Of a DNA stretch of 64,000 nucleotides, positions 35,755-44,716 are shown in pieces (the stretch's first letter is position 1; every line of letters begins with the position of its first letter). The stretch is from Planctomycetota bacterium (lineage in GTDB: Bacteria > Planctomycetota > Phycisphaerae > UBA1845 > PWPN01). The notes beneath the pieces are model-generated. The model ran no database searches, was not told the origin of the DNA, and was given only the letters and a program-made list of their open reading frames with translations. Made by a program: the position numbers and the translations under genes. The DNA is taken from the NCBI GenBank assembly GCA_022711465.1, contig JAKLEZ010000003.1:248001-312000 (forward strand). The letters run 5' to 3'.

Positions 35755-36750
35755 TCACTTGCCCCCTTTCTCATTGACCCCCTTGACCCGCATCTTGACC
35801 CTGTAGAGGCATTTGCTGGCGTTGATGAACAGCGTCCTGCGGTCCGCGCCGCCGAAGCAGACATTGGCCGACCAGGGCTCGGGCACGTCGATGTGGTCGA
35901 TCTTCTTGCCGGCCTTGTCGAACACGGTTACACCCTTGCCGGTCAGGTAGACGTTGCCCTCGCTGTCGATGGTCATGCCGTCCGACCCGAGTTCACAGAA
36001 AAGCCGCTTGTTGGCCAGCGAACCATCGGGGCGGATGTCGTAGGCGTAGGTGCGGTGCGAGCCGAGATCGCTGATGTACAGCGTCTTGCCGTCCGGCGTG
36101 CCGGTGATCCCGTTGGGCGTCTTGAGATCGTCGATGACCCGAATCGGCTCGCCCGGCTCATAGGGCAGGGCCAGGTCCACATGCTTGCTGTCGTCCTTCA
36201 CGGAGGCACCAGGCTTGTCGGCCGGCTTCGCCGGCTTGCGCCCGGGGAGGTAGTAGACCCCTTCGACATCCTGCTCCTTGGGCCCGCGCTTCCAGTAGTC
36301 GCGCTTGTACCACGGGTCGGTGAAGTACAAGCCGCCCTCCGGCCGTAGCCACACATCGTTGGGAGCGTTGAGCAGCTTGCCCCTGTAGCTCTTGACCAGC
36401 ACTGTCGCCTTCTTGTCGGGGGTGATGACCCACAGCTCGTTCTTCTCGTCCGCGCACGAGATGAGGTTGCCGAGGGAGTCGAAGACCATCCCGTTGGAAC
36501 GTCCGGACGGCTTCATCCAGGTGGACAACTTGCCGTCCACGCTCCACCGGACGATGCGATCGTTGGGCTGATCGGTGAAGAACACGTTGCCGTCCCGGTC
36601 GCAGGTCGCCCCTTCGGTGAACTCGAACTCCCCGGAGAGCTTCTCGACCTTGGCACCCGGCGCGGTCACACCGCCCTCGGCGCCCAGGACGGGGGCAACG
36701 CAGATCACGGACGTCAACACGATCCCGAGCGTCACTTGCACAGCGTTCAT
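35755..36750 (-). CDS. Exported SMP-30/gluconolactonase-family protein
   Basis: 331 residues from ATG 36750, which has GAGGA 8 bases upstream (an ATG five codons earlier has no such site). A signal peptide ends near VLGAEGG. The six-bladed propeller shows EFTEGATCDRDGNVFFTDQ, SNGMVFDSLGNLISCADE, LNAPNDVWLRPEGGLYFTDPW and TPNGITGTPDGKTLYISDLG. The Glu of TEGA, Asn of APNDV, Asn of PNGI and Asp of YISD match the usual metal ligands of the family. Likely hydrolyses a sugar lactone. Co-transcribed with the isomerase that follows. Confidence 0.85.
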   Translation of the reverse strand: MNAVQVTLGIVLTSVICVAPVLGAEGGVTAPGAKVEKLSGEFEFTEGATCDRDGNVFFTDQPNDRIVRWSVDGKLSTWMKPSGRSNGMVFDSLGNLISCADEKNELWVITPDKKATVLVKSYRGKLLNAPNDVWLRPEGGLYFTDPWYKRDYWKRGPKEQDVEGVYYLPGRKPAKPADKPGASVKDDSKHVDLALPYEPGEPIRVIDDLKTPNGITGTPDGKTLYISDLGSHRTYAYDIRPDGSLANKRLFCELGSDGMTIDSEGNVYLTGKGVTVFDKAGKKIDHIDVPEPWSANVCFGGADRRTLFINASKCLYRVKMRVKGVNEKGGK

Positions 36751-36843
36751 GTTCAACTTCCTCATGCAGCCTGCGTGGGCCTGTTCCTCAATTCTCCATT
36801 CTCCGCTCTCAACTTCCCGGCGTTGCGATACACCGCATGGGAG

Positions 36844-37926
36844 TCACCCCAGCTTTTCCGGCACTTCCTTCATTTCACCCATCCAGCGCAGCTCACGCTC
36901 GATGTCCGCGTGCATCCTGTACTTGCGGGCTACGTCCGCCAGCTTTTCACCGCGAATATCGATCTTGGCGAGATCCACCTGCCCGAGGCTGGCCTGGCCG
37001 CAGAACTGCAGGTACCCGATCCAGGACGGATCGATGCCCATAGCCTCGACGCCCACGCGGTCCGCGGCCACATAGTCGGTCGACGCGATGGCCAGGCGCG
37101 ACGGAACCGGGGTCCCATCGTTGGGCCCGTTGCCCTCCATTCCCTCGTAGCCATCGATCACCGTCGCCCCCCAGCACGGCTGCAGCCGCTGGGCGGTCAT
37201 CAGAATGCCAAAGTGCGTCTGGCGGACGCCGCCATGGTAGAGGCGCTTGTCGTTCCACCACTTGCCCTGCCCGCGGGTGCTATGCAGCGGGGCACCCAGG
37301 GCCATGTTCTTGATGGAGAGGGTCGCGATCACGGTGTTGTGCGTTTTGAGGATCGCCGAGCAAAGGATGTACGCCTCGGGGTCCAACAGCCGGGCGGCAA
37401 GGCGGACGGGGACGGCGTGCAGATTGCCGTCCAGGATGGTGCACGTCTGGAACTTGGCCTCCTCATTCAGGTCCACCAGGCTGACTTGCAGCGGCTTGTG
37501 CTCCGTAACGGTCTCCGCGTAATGGAAGTGCTCGTAACCCTCGGGGGTGTGGGCGGCCGCCGACTCCGCAATGACCACCGGCCCCTTGAATCGCGGGGCC
37601 AGGAAATCCAGGATGCCGTGCAGCGAATCCACGTGCGTCGAGGCGAGCTGGTTTCTTGTATTCACGATGTTCGGCTTGATGACCACGTACTTCTTGGTCT
37701 TGAGCACTGGCAGAATCTGGTCCTCGATCGCCACCAGCGCATCGCAGACGTTCTGGCGCCGGCGGTCGCCCTTGACGATCGAGACCACCGGGCAGCGTTC
37801 GGGTGCGCCGCCCGGCGCCGGCAGCGGGGGCGCGACGGGTGCCTGCTGGGCCAGCAGCAACTTGCCAGACGCCGCCGCCGCGGCGGCAGACCAGATCACA
37901 CTCCGGCGTGACAGTCTGTGTTCCAT
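36844..37926 (-). CDS. Tat-exported DUF362 protein
   Basis: 360 residues from ATG 37926, preceded by GGGAGA. A twin-arginine signal (HRLSRRSVIWSAAAAAASG) opens the protein. DUF362 features follow: VVIKPNIVNTRN, GPVVIAESAAAHTPEGYEHF, LDPEAYILCSAILKTHNTVIATLSIKNM and the C-terminal TDYVAADRVGVEAMGIDP. No 4Fe-4S CxxCxxC motif is present, unlike many relatives. The family occurs near redox or racemase genes, but its reaction is unknown. It starts 18 bases after the LarA homologue stop, so the pair is an operon. Confidence 0.8.
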   Translation of the reverse strand: MEHRLSRRSVIWSAAAAAASGKLLLAQQAPVAPPLPAPGGAPERCPVVSIVKGDRRRQNVCDALVAIEDQILPVLKTKKYVVIKPNIVNTRNQLASTHVDSLHGILDFLAPRFKGPVVIAESAAAHTPEGYEHFHYAETVTEHKPLQVSLVDLNEEAKFQTCTILDGNLHAVPVRLAARLLDPEAYILCSAILKTHNTVIATLSIKNMALGAPLHSTRGQGKWWNDKRLYHGGVRQTHFGILMTAQRLQPCWGATVIDGYEGMEGNGPNDGTPVPSRLAIASTDYVAADRVGVEAMGIDPSWIGYLQFCGQASLGQVDLAKIDIRGEKLADVARKYRMHADIERELRWMGEMKEVPEKLG

Positions 37927-37944
37927 GGTCGAGTCTCCCATCTG

Positions 37945-39240
37945 CTAGGCCAGTGTCCTTGCCGACCTGAACTTGCTCATATCGTTGAGCCGGAAGAGGG
38001 TCTCGCCCGCCTTGGGCACGATGAGCACACCCTCGTCCTCACGGCCCCGGTATTCATCGGGGTGGACCTTGGCCGGATCCATGTAGCCGAGGTTGATCTT
38101 CCGGCAGCGGGCTTCGGGAATCCGCGTGGCCAGTACGACGTCGACCCGCGGCGTCTCGACGCCGTTCTCGAACCGGCCGACGCCCTTCACGTGGGTGCTG
38201 TGGGCCAGTACGCCCCAGGGGAAGTGCTTGAACCGGCTCCACTGCTGGGCGAAGTAATCGCGCACGTGGTAGCCGACTTGGTCGATGACCTGGCCGTGCG
38301 AGAAAGAGACCTCGTCAATGTGCGGAGCGTAGATGATCAGCGTGCCGCCGTCAGCCACGATCGGCTCGAGCTTGTACATGCACTTGCCGGCCGTCCAGAT
38401 GTCGTCGTACATCGGGGGGGCACACGAGAGGATGGTCTTGAACGGCTTCTCGCAGTACTTGACGTGGATCCGGGCGCTGAGTTCGGTCGCCGCCCGCCAG
38501 GCCTCGCCCACCGGGCCGCCGAAGATCCCGGCCACCTCGCTGCCGCTGACCACGTAGCCCAGAAGCGTCCGCTCGACGGGAACGAGATCGGCCGCGGCTT
38601 CGATGGCCGCCCGGACCGGCGTGTCGCGGGTGCCGTTGATCAGCGGGTTGGTGACCAGGGCACCCAGCCAGTGGGTGAAGTTGATGACCTGAGGAGCGGC
38701 AATGCCGGGAAAGAGGTACTTGTGCCCGCCGGAGAAGCCGACGACCTCGTGCGGAAAAACCGGCCCGGCGATCACCAGGTGGTCGTACGCCAGGACCAGC
38801 TTGTTGACCAGGACGGGAACTTCCATGCTCAACAGGCCGCCGGAGAGTTCCTCGACCCGCGAGCGGGTCAGCGTGCCGATCGGGGCCAGGGCGTCCGGCG
38901 AGTTCCAGTGATGGTTGAAGACCTTGACCGAGGCGTATCTGGCGGCACGCTCGCCGCCGACCATACCCAACAGCTCGTCGATCTTCTCCTCGCTCATCGG
39001 CGGGTGGGTCCCGAGGGCGACCAGGAAATCGATGGCCGCGGCCTTGCCCATGAGGGTGTCGGCGATAGCCCTGAAGAGCAAGCCCGTCGGCCCGCTGCGG
39101 GTGTGGTCGGGGATGATGGCCAACACGCGTTTGCCCGACAGCAGGGCCCCGCCCAGCGCCTTGGCGACCACCTGACGAATGTCGGCTTCGCTCAACCGCG
39201 CCGTTTCCGATCCCTGTGCAACGATCATCCGCGTACCCAT
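37945..39240 (-). CDS. LarA-family nickel-pincer racemase/epimerase homologue
   Basis: 431 residues from ATG 39240 (an ATG four codons later is also possible; neither has a clear ribosome site). LarA racemises lactate using a nickel pincer nucleotide. Key elements are retained: PDHTRSGPTG, LVALGTHPPMSEEK (His), GPVFPHEVVGFSGGHKYLFPG (second His and the Lys that binds the cofactor through a thioamide) and INFTHWLGA (third His). The biosynthetic genes larB, larC and larE are not in the window. Given the SMP-30 and sugar-isomerase neighbours, an aldonate-type epimerase is at least as likely as lactate racemase. Confidence 0.82.
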   Translation of the reverse strand: MGTRMIVAQGSETARLSEADIRQVVAKALGGALLSGKRVLAIIPDHTRSGPTGLLFRAIADTLMGKAAAIDFLVALGTHPPMSEEKIDELLGMVGGERAARYASVKVFNHHWNSPDALAPIGTLTRSRVEELSGGLLSMEVPVLVNKLVLAYDHLVIAGPVFPHEVVGFSGGHKYLFPGIAAPQVINFTHWLGALVTNPLINGTRDTPVRAAIEAAADLVPVERTLLGYVVSGSEVAGIFGGPVGEAWRAATELSARIHVKYCEKPFKTILSCAPPMYDDIWTAGKCMYKLEPIVADGGTLIIYAPHIDEVSFSHGQVIDQVGYHVRDYFAQQWSRFKHFPWGVLAHSTHVKGVGRFENGVETPRVDVVLATRIPEARCRKINLGYMDPAKVHPDEYRGREDEGVLIVPKAGETLFRLNDMSKFRSARTLA

Positions 39241-39461
39241 CGATCGAACCACGCCCGGACACGCCCGTAGGCGGCGGCAAGGAGACCCGGCCGTTACCAA
39301 GGCGGCGGTGCACCGCGCACGCCCGCGCCCCCGCCCTAACTCACTTGCTCATGCCGGAACCCAACAGGACCACATCCCAGTGTACGTGATCGTTCTCCGG
39401 TTCGCCACGTCGGCTCGGTCCTCGAACGGGCCGCCCCCGTGGGAAAAAAGGGACCTGTTCC

Positions 39462-41495
39462 TCACCGTGATCTCAACACGAACTTGCCTGCCGCTCCCGC
39501 GGTCGCGTAGATCGCCTTGACCCGGTTCAGATCCTCATCTTCCTGGCCGACGATCGTGAGCCATCGCGGAGCGAGCATGCCAAGCGATTCGGGCAGATCA
39601 CACACGCGGAGCACGTTCAGGAACTGCGGTGCGTCGGGCCGCATGTGACTCAGAGGCGGAGCGGCCAATGTCACCCCCACGACCCCGGGTTGAAACAGGG
39701 CCGCATAGGCGGCCAGGACGCCGGCGGCGCCCCGGCCCGCCAATTCGACCGAGACGGATCGAACGGCACGGCCACGCAGGTAACCGGCGGCGGCGGCGAC
39801 GTCCAAGACCTGGCCGGTCTCGACCGTGTGGCCGATCAGCACGTGCGCCCGGCGGACATAATTCGGCGGACTCTTGGTCGTCCACCGTGTCTCGCCGACG
39901 CCGCGGGGGTCACACAACCAGACAACGGCATCTGCGGGGAGCACATCCTTCACCCAAGCCGGTGGATCGGCGTTCGCGGCTTCGTCGGCGTTCCTCACCA
40001 CCAGGATGAGCCGTTTCCCCGGCCCAGTCTTCGCTGTCCCGTAAAGGCGAAACTCGACTCCATCCTCCGACTTCATCCGGAGCCACCCGCCGGGCAGCGA
40101 CTCCACAAGCGTTGCCTCCGGAAAGGTCGACGACAGGCCATTGAAGCTAACCTCACGCAGCCTGGCAAGCAGGCCCTCCTTCCAGGCATCGAACTGCCCG
40201 TTGGCGGGCAGCTGCACCGCAGCCATGGGCACGAAGCTCTCGTCAATCCGGCCATTGAGGGCATCGGCGGGCATGTCCTTGTCTTCGGGAAAAACGCGGA
40301 GCTTGGCCGGCTCGATCGGGAAGACGCGACGCCCGTCCCCCTCCGTCACCAAGTCAACCTCGCTGTCGCCGATCGCCGCGGGATCGCCCTTCAGGTGCAT
40401 GTTGATGAACCTGTAGGCCGCCTGGCGAAGGTCCTTGCGGTACGCGTGTCCGCCATTGCTCACCACGCTGTCCACGAGATCGCCGGCGCCGAAGTAGCTG
40501 TAGAGTTGCTCCAGGCGGTTGGTGATGCGGCGGTTGGCGTCCATGGGAAAGATGCGATCATTGTCGCTGTTGACGAACAGGAGCGGCCGCGGGGCGATCA
40601 GGGCGGCGATCTGGGTCCACGGCCATCGGAACGTGTTGTAACAGAACATGCAATCGCAGTGCCCGTTCACCGTGCGGTTGGGGACGTACGAGGCCAGGTC
40701 GGCCATACCGCTCACCGGAACGGCCACCTTGACGCGCGGGTCGGCGGCCGCGATCCAGAAGGTCGCCGCCCCGCCGCCGCTGATGCCAGTCACCGCGATT
40801 CGCTCCGCATCGGCCTCCGGGCGACTGGCCAGGTAGTCGATGGCCCGCATACCGTTCCAGCACTCGACGCCCGCCGGCGTGTAACCGCGCGAGTGCCACC
40901 ACCAGCGGCCCTCCCGATAGGTGCCGTGGTGGATGCCCTTAATCTCGCCGAGCTGCAGTGTGTCCAGCGTCAGGCACAGATAGCCGTGCCGGGCGAACCA
41001 GATGCCGTGGGATTGGTACGCCGTTTTGTTGCCGTCCCGGCCCGCGTTGCTGTGGCCGCAGACGTAGAGCACCGCGGGAAGCTTGTCCCCCGGCTTGGCC
41101 GACGCCGGGCAGTACAGGTTGGCGGTCACATACAGCTTCGGGCGGCTCTGGAAATGGAGCTTCTCGACCACGTAACCTTGACCGTCGAGCGTGCCGGTGA
41201 CGACCGGCTGCAGCGGCGTGCGCTCCGGCATCGGCGACAGGCCGAGCATGTACAGGTACTGCTTCCTGAGCGAGGGAAGGGCATTGTTCCAGTCGTCGAC
41301 CGTCTTGACACTCTCCAGGAATCGTCCGTCGAGCCGCTCGGCTTCTCGGCCGAGGTAGTCCTGGATCATCTTGTCGCCCGGCTGCTGAGCGTCGGGCAGA
41401 TCGAACTGCTGAGCGATGAGCGCGGAGGCACAGGAGAGCAGAACCGCGCAAGCGCGTAGATAAGAAACGTTCCGGAGCCAATCACTCGAACGCAC
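39462..41495 (-). CDS. Exported tandem alpha/beta-hydrolase (acetyl xylan esterase-like)
   Basis: 677 residues. The start is the GTG at 41495: AGGAGG lies 6 bases upstream and a signal peptide follows directly (LRACAVLLSCASALIAQ). The first hydrolase domain (about 60-390) has AVLYVCGHSNAGRDGNK, the nucleophile elbow VTGISGGGAATFW, PLLFVNSDNDRIFPM (acid) and SNGGHAYRKD (His): a complete triad as in AXE/dienelactone-hydrolase types. The second half (about 480-677) repeats a hydrolase-like order, but its elbow reads ELAGRGAAG without Ser. It is therefore probably a non-catalytic or altered second domain. Likely a deacetylase or esterase for plant or algal polysaccharides. Confidence 0.75.
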   Translation of the reverse strand: MRSSDWLRNVSYLRACAVLLSCASALIAQQFDLPDAQQPGDKMIQDYLGREAERLDGRFLESVKTVDDWNNALPSLRKQYLYMLGLSPMPERTPLQPVVTGTLDGQGYVVEKLHFQSRPKLYVTANLYCPASAKPGDKLPAVLYVCGHSNAGRDGNKTAYQSHGIWFARHGYLCLTLDTLQLGEIKGIHHGTYREGRWWWHSRGYTPAGVECWNGMRAIDYLASRPEADAERIAVTGISGGGAATFWIAAADPRVKVAVPVSGMADLASYVPNRTVNGHCDCMFCYNTFRWPWTQIAALIAPRPLLFVNSDNDRIFPMDANRRITNRLEQLYSYFGAGDLVDSVVSNGGHAYRKDLRQAAYRFINMHLKGDPAAIGDSEVDLVTEGDGRRVFPIEPAKLRVFPEDKDMPADALNGRIDESFVPMAAVQLPANGQFDAWKEGLLARLREVSFNGLSSTFPEATLVESLPGGWLRMKSEDGVEFRLYGTAKTGPGKRLILVVRNADEAANADPPAWVKDVLPADAVVWLCDPRGVGETRWTTKSPPNYVRRAHVLIGHTVETGQVLDVAAAAGYLRGRAVRSVSVELAGRGAAGVLAAYAALFQPGVVGVTLAAPPLSHMRPDAPQFLNVLRVCDLPESLGMLAPRWLTIVGQEDEDLNRVKAIYATAGAAGKFVLRSR

Positions 41496-41656
41496 GACGG
41501 ACCTCCTCTCGACAAGAGTGCTCGGCACGAATGATAGCCGAATGTTGGGATCATTCCCGCCGATTGAGACCCCGAATGACCTCCGCATCGGGCGAGCATA
41601 CGTACTTGGCCGCGGCCCTGCTTCTCATCACAGGCCTCCGAAGAAGCCTGAAAATC

Positions 41657-43078
41657 CTAGTGCTTCCAGAAGAGGGCCCGATGGCCGTAGACCGCTCGCA
41701 CCAGGACGGCCGCGTACTCGCAGTATTTCTGGGCCCCGTCGGCCGCTACGGTGCCGTCCGGTTTGGGATGGTACCGCTCGCGCCAGTGGCCGTCGGCCTT
41801 CGCCGCCCGACACACCTTGCGTACCGAGTCCACCAGACGGTCGTGAGCCCGCATCCGCCGGCAGGCCAGGATCTCCAGATGCCACACCCGGCCCATGGCG
41901 GCCACATCGTTGATTTCCGAGACCGAGCATTCCGCCGACCTGTTGAGCTCCCACGGTTCGTAGCTGGACGGCTTCGTGACCAGCTGCGTGGGCATGTCGC
42001 CCAGCCAGAAGCCCGGCTCGGCGAGCAGGCGAGGCCAGAGCACGTCCGCCTGTTGCGCGGAGGCCACCCCGAACGCGATCGCCGCCCAATTCACGTCGCT
42101 CAACCCGTGCAAGTCGACCAGGCCGCGTTCCGGGTGAACGTACTCGCCGAAATGATCGTCGCGCCAGAAGGCGGCCCCGAACGCCTGGGCCAGGGTGTCG
42201 GCCTGGGTGGACCAGTGGTTCGCCCTGGCCTGATCACCGGCCGCACGGAACAGACCGGCCAACTCACGGAACGCATGGATCGCGTAGCACTGGGTCACGC
42301 CGTCGGAACCTTCACGCGGCGGGGCTTCGACGTAAAAACCCGAACCGCCCATCAGCCCGCAGGACGTCTTCTTCGTGAGCAGGAACCTGGCCGCCGCCTC
42401 AACCGACTCCAGCCGCTCACCAAGCCACGGCACGGATTGGACCGACTGGTGGATCTCCGCGGCAGTGAGGATGTAGCAGATCGAACCCAGCGCGGCCAGC
42501 GGAAAACCCTTGGTCTGCCAATGCTCGAACAAGCCGATCCACTGCCGGGGTTCGCGGCTCGACGCGGGCCGCCCTTCACGCGGGGGCGGCTTGTAGGTGA
42601 ACAGGTCATCAGGATAATTGAGGCCGCGCAAACAACCGCCGGGCCGCGTGTCCCCGTTGAAAATGGCAAAAGGAATGTTGCCGTCCTTGCGCTGCGAAGC
42701 CCGAACGAAATCGAAGAAGTCCATCACCAGCCGGGTGCGGCCCAGGAGCAGATAGGCGCCAGCCATCTGCCAGGAATCAAGGCCCGGCCATGTGGTGTCG
42801 CTGCCGAAGGACACGCCGTCAGCGGTGATCGTGAAGTAGCCCGGGTAATGCCGCTCGGTCGCGGCGGGCAACATGTTCTTGAAGACCGCGGCCTCGACGC
42901 CAGTCCGAATCGACGGGTCGGTGATGGTATGGGCCAGCGCCGCCCGGTCATCGGTCGATTCAGCACCGCACGCCCTTTCGGGCAGCCATCTCAGACCGGC
43001 GACCGAAGTCAAGCCGATGCCGGTGGCGGCCGATCGGCCCAGAAAGCTACGCCGCGAGTATGACAACCGGCTGGTCAT
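41657..43078 (-). CDS. Tat-exported six-hairpin glycosidase-like protein
   Basis: 473 residues. ATG 43078 gives a twin-arginine signal (SYSRRSFLGRSAATGIGLTS). The body has alternating helices with aromatic loops typical of (alpha/alpha)6 barrels: FGSDTTWPGLDSWQMAGAYL, VRASQRKDGNIPFAIFN, GGSGFYVEAPPREG, WWRDDHFGEYV-like AFWRDDHFGEYVHP and DVNWAAIAFG. This resembles glucoamylase-type, debranching and glycosyl-hydrolase 'six-hairpin' families. The catalytic acids were not assigned. It lies upstream of the esterase on the same strand, and their substrates may be linked. Confidence 0.65.
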   Translation of the reverse strand: MTSRLSYSRRSFLGRSAATGIGLTSVAGLRWLPERACGAESTDDRAALAHTITDPSIRTGVEAAVFKNMLPAATERHYPGYFTITADGVSFGSDTTWPGLDSWQMAGAYLLLGRTRLVMDFFDFVRASQRKDGNIPFAIFNGDTRPGGCLRGLNYPDDLFTYKPPPREGRPASSREPRQWIGLFEHWQTKGFPLAALGSICYILTAAEIHQSVQSVPWLGERLESVEAAARFLLTKKTSCGLMGGSGFYVEAPPREGSDGVTQCYAIHAFRELAGLFRAAGDQARANHWSTQADTLAQAFGAAFWRDDHFGEYVHPERGLVDLHGLSDVNWAAIAFGVASAQQADVLWPRLLAEPGFWLGDMPTQLVTKPSSYEPWELNRSAECSVSEINDVAAMGRVWHLEILACRRMRAHDRLVDSVRKVCRAAKADGHWRERYHPKPDGTVAADGAQKYCEYAAVLVRAVYGHRALFWKH

Positions 43079-43222
43079 AACGCCCCGAGGCAAACCGACC
43101 ACAACATCCGCCGCATGGCCCAACCAGGCAGCCTGGTATTTCCATACCGCAGATCGGTGCCCGAGGCAACGGGGACGACTCGGCCGGCACGACCGCCGGA
43201 CGGCTGATGGGCGAACCGGGCT

Positions 43223-44641
43223 TCAGGCTCGGGGCCTGAGCTTCCAGGTGAATGCCAACAAGAGGACCGCCATGGCGGTGCACCCCAGGATGGAGTAGAT
43301 CACGATTTCCCAGGCCGCCTCGGTTCCATATCGCGGCTTGAAGTAGTCCAGCATCCAGCCGAAACCCTGGGCCTGGCAGGTGCGGCCAAGATAGCCCAGC
43401 AAGCCGATGAAACCGGCGGCCGTGCCGATCGCCTTCTTGCTGGTCAGGTCGAGAGCCTGGATCACGATCAGGTTGATCACCGGATAGATGAAGAAGCCGA
43501 TCAGGCCGAGCATGACCATGTCCATCCAGAGGTACCCGGCCGGGATGAACAGGATCGCGGTGAAGGCCGCCAGGATGGGCGCCATCGAGAGCGTCGCGAC
43601 CATGCCCCGCCGGCCACCCACTCGATCGGAAACCCAACCCAGGGCAATCGTGGACGCAATGCCCGCAAACTCCAGGACCATGACCGCCAGGCCACCCTTG
43701 ACCAGCGTCGCGTCCTTGACCTCGCGCAAGTACTTGGGACCCCAGTCGAGCATGCTGTATCGGGAAACGTACGCGAAGAAGTTGGCGATGGCCAGCAGCC
43801 ACACGTACTTGTTGGTCAAGACGTAGTCGACGAAAAGCTCGCCAAAACCCAGTTCTCGTTCGGCATCATCCGAAGCCGAAGCACAGCTCGCGACCGGGGC
43901 GGCCTCCTGCGGCTCGGCCTCCGTTGCGACGACGGGTTGTACAGGGAAGCCGCCGCCACGACCAGCGGCATACTCCTCAATCGGCGGCAAGCCGACCGAC
44001 TGCGGGGTATCGCACAGCCGCCAGAAGAGGTACAGCGATCCGACCAGAGCCAGCAGCCCGGGCACAAAAAACGCGTACTGCCAGCCACCCAAGCGAAGTG
44101 CCGCCCAACCGGCCAGGTAACCCGCCACTCCCCCGCCGACGTTGTGGGCCGTGTTCCAGATACTGAACGTCAGCCCTCGTTCCTTCTGGCTGAACCAGTG
44201 GCCCATGGACCGACCGCAGGGTGGCCAGCCCATCCCTTGAAAGAAACCGTTGAGTCCCCAGAGCGTCAGGTGAATCCCGAAACCCTTCACGCCCCCGAAC
44301 GCGAAGTTGCACAGCGCGGTCAGCAGCAGCCCGAAGGCCATGAAGACCCTCGGATTGCTGCGGTCGGACACCGCCCCCATCAGAAACTTGCCGAGCCCGT
44401 AGCTGATCGCGGTGATGGCCAGGATGCTGCCAATCTGGCCGTCGTTGTAGCCGATGGCCGCCTCCATGTCCTTGGAAACCACGGAGATGTTGTTCCGCAC
44501 CAGGTAGAACGTGGCGTAGCCGAGGTAGGTGGCCTCCATGACCCGCCAGCGATAGCGCGGATAGAGCCGGCGAACCTCGTCGGCCGGCAATCGGGGAAGG
44601 TGCGGGGCGGCGGCAAAAAAGGCGCGGATCGCTGAGAACAT
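43223..44641 (-). CDS. GlpT-like MFS glycerophosphate transporter (copy 1)
   Basis: 472 residues, 12 membrane segments, organophosphate:phosphate antiporter (OPA) type. Typical OPA features: RYRWRVMEATYLGYATFYLVRNNISVVSKDM at the start, LGKFLMGAVSDRSNPR after TM2, and NGFFQGMGWPPCGRSMGHWF in TM4-5, the stretch that carries substrate residues in GlpT/UhpT. A cytoplasmic insert between halves (LPPIEEYAAGRGGGFPVQPV) is shared with copy 2 at 47189-48607. It is the last gene of the glycerophosphate operon, 75 bases after glpD. Likely imports glycerol phosphate in exchange for phosphate. Confidence 0.85.
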   Translation of the reverse strand: MFSAIRAFFAAAPHLPRLPADEVRRLYPRYRWRVMEATYLGYATFYLVRNNISVVSKDMEAAIGYNDGQIGSILAITAISYGLGKFLMGAVSDRSNPRVFMAFGLLLTALCNFAFGGVKGFGIHLTLWGLNGFFQGMGWPPCGRSMGHWFSQKERGLTFSIWNTAHNVGGGVAGYLAGWAALRLGGWQYAFFVPGLLALVGSLYLFWRLCDTPQSVGLPPIEEYAAGRGGGFPVQPVVATEAEPQEAAPVASCASASDDAERELGFGELFVDYVLTNKYVWLLAIANFFAYVSRYSMLDWGPKYLREVKDATLVKGGLAVMVLEFAGIASTIALGWVSDRVGGRRGMVATLSMAPILAAFTAILFIPAGYLWMDMVMLGLIGFFIYPVINLIVIQALDLTSKKAIGTAAGFIGLLGYLGRTCQAQGFGWMLDYFKPRYGTEAAWEIVIYSILGCTAMAVLLLAFTWKLRPRA

Positions 44642-44716
44642 CCGGGCGATTCTCCTGATTCGCGCCGAGATCAGCGCGGGCTGTCGACTTCATCCCTCGC
44701 TTCCGCGGAACGGCCG

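Noticed and set aside
39645..41459. 604-residue plus-strand open frame
   Set aside because: Antisense to the alpha/beta-hydrolase, which has a signal peptide and catalytic motifs.
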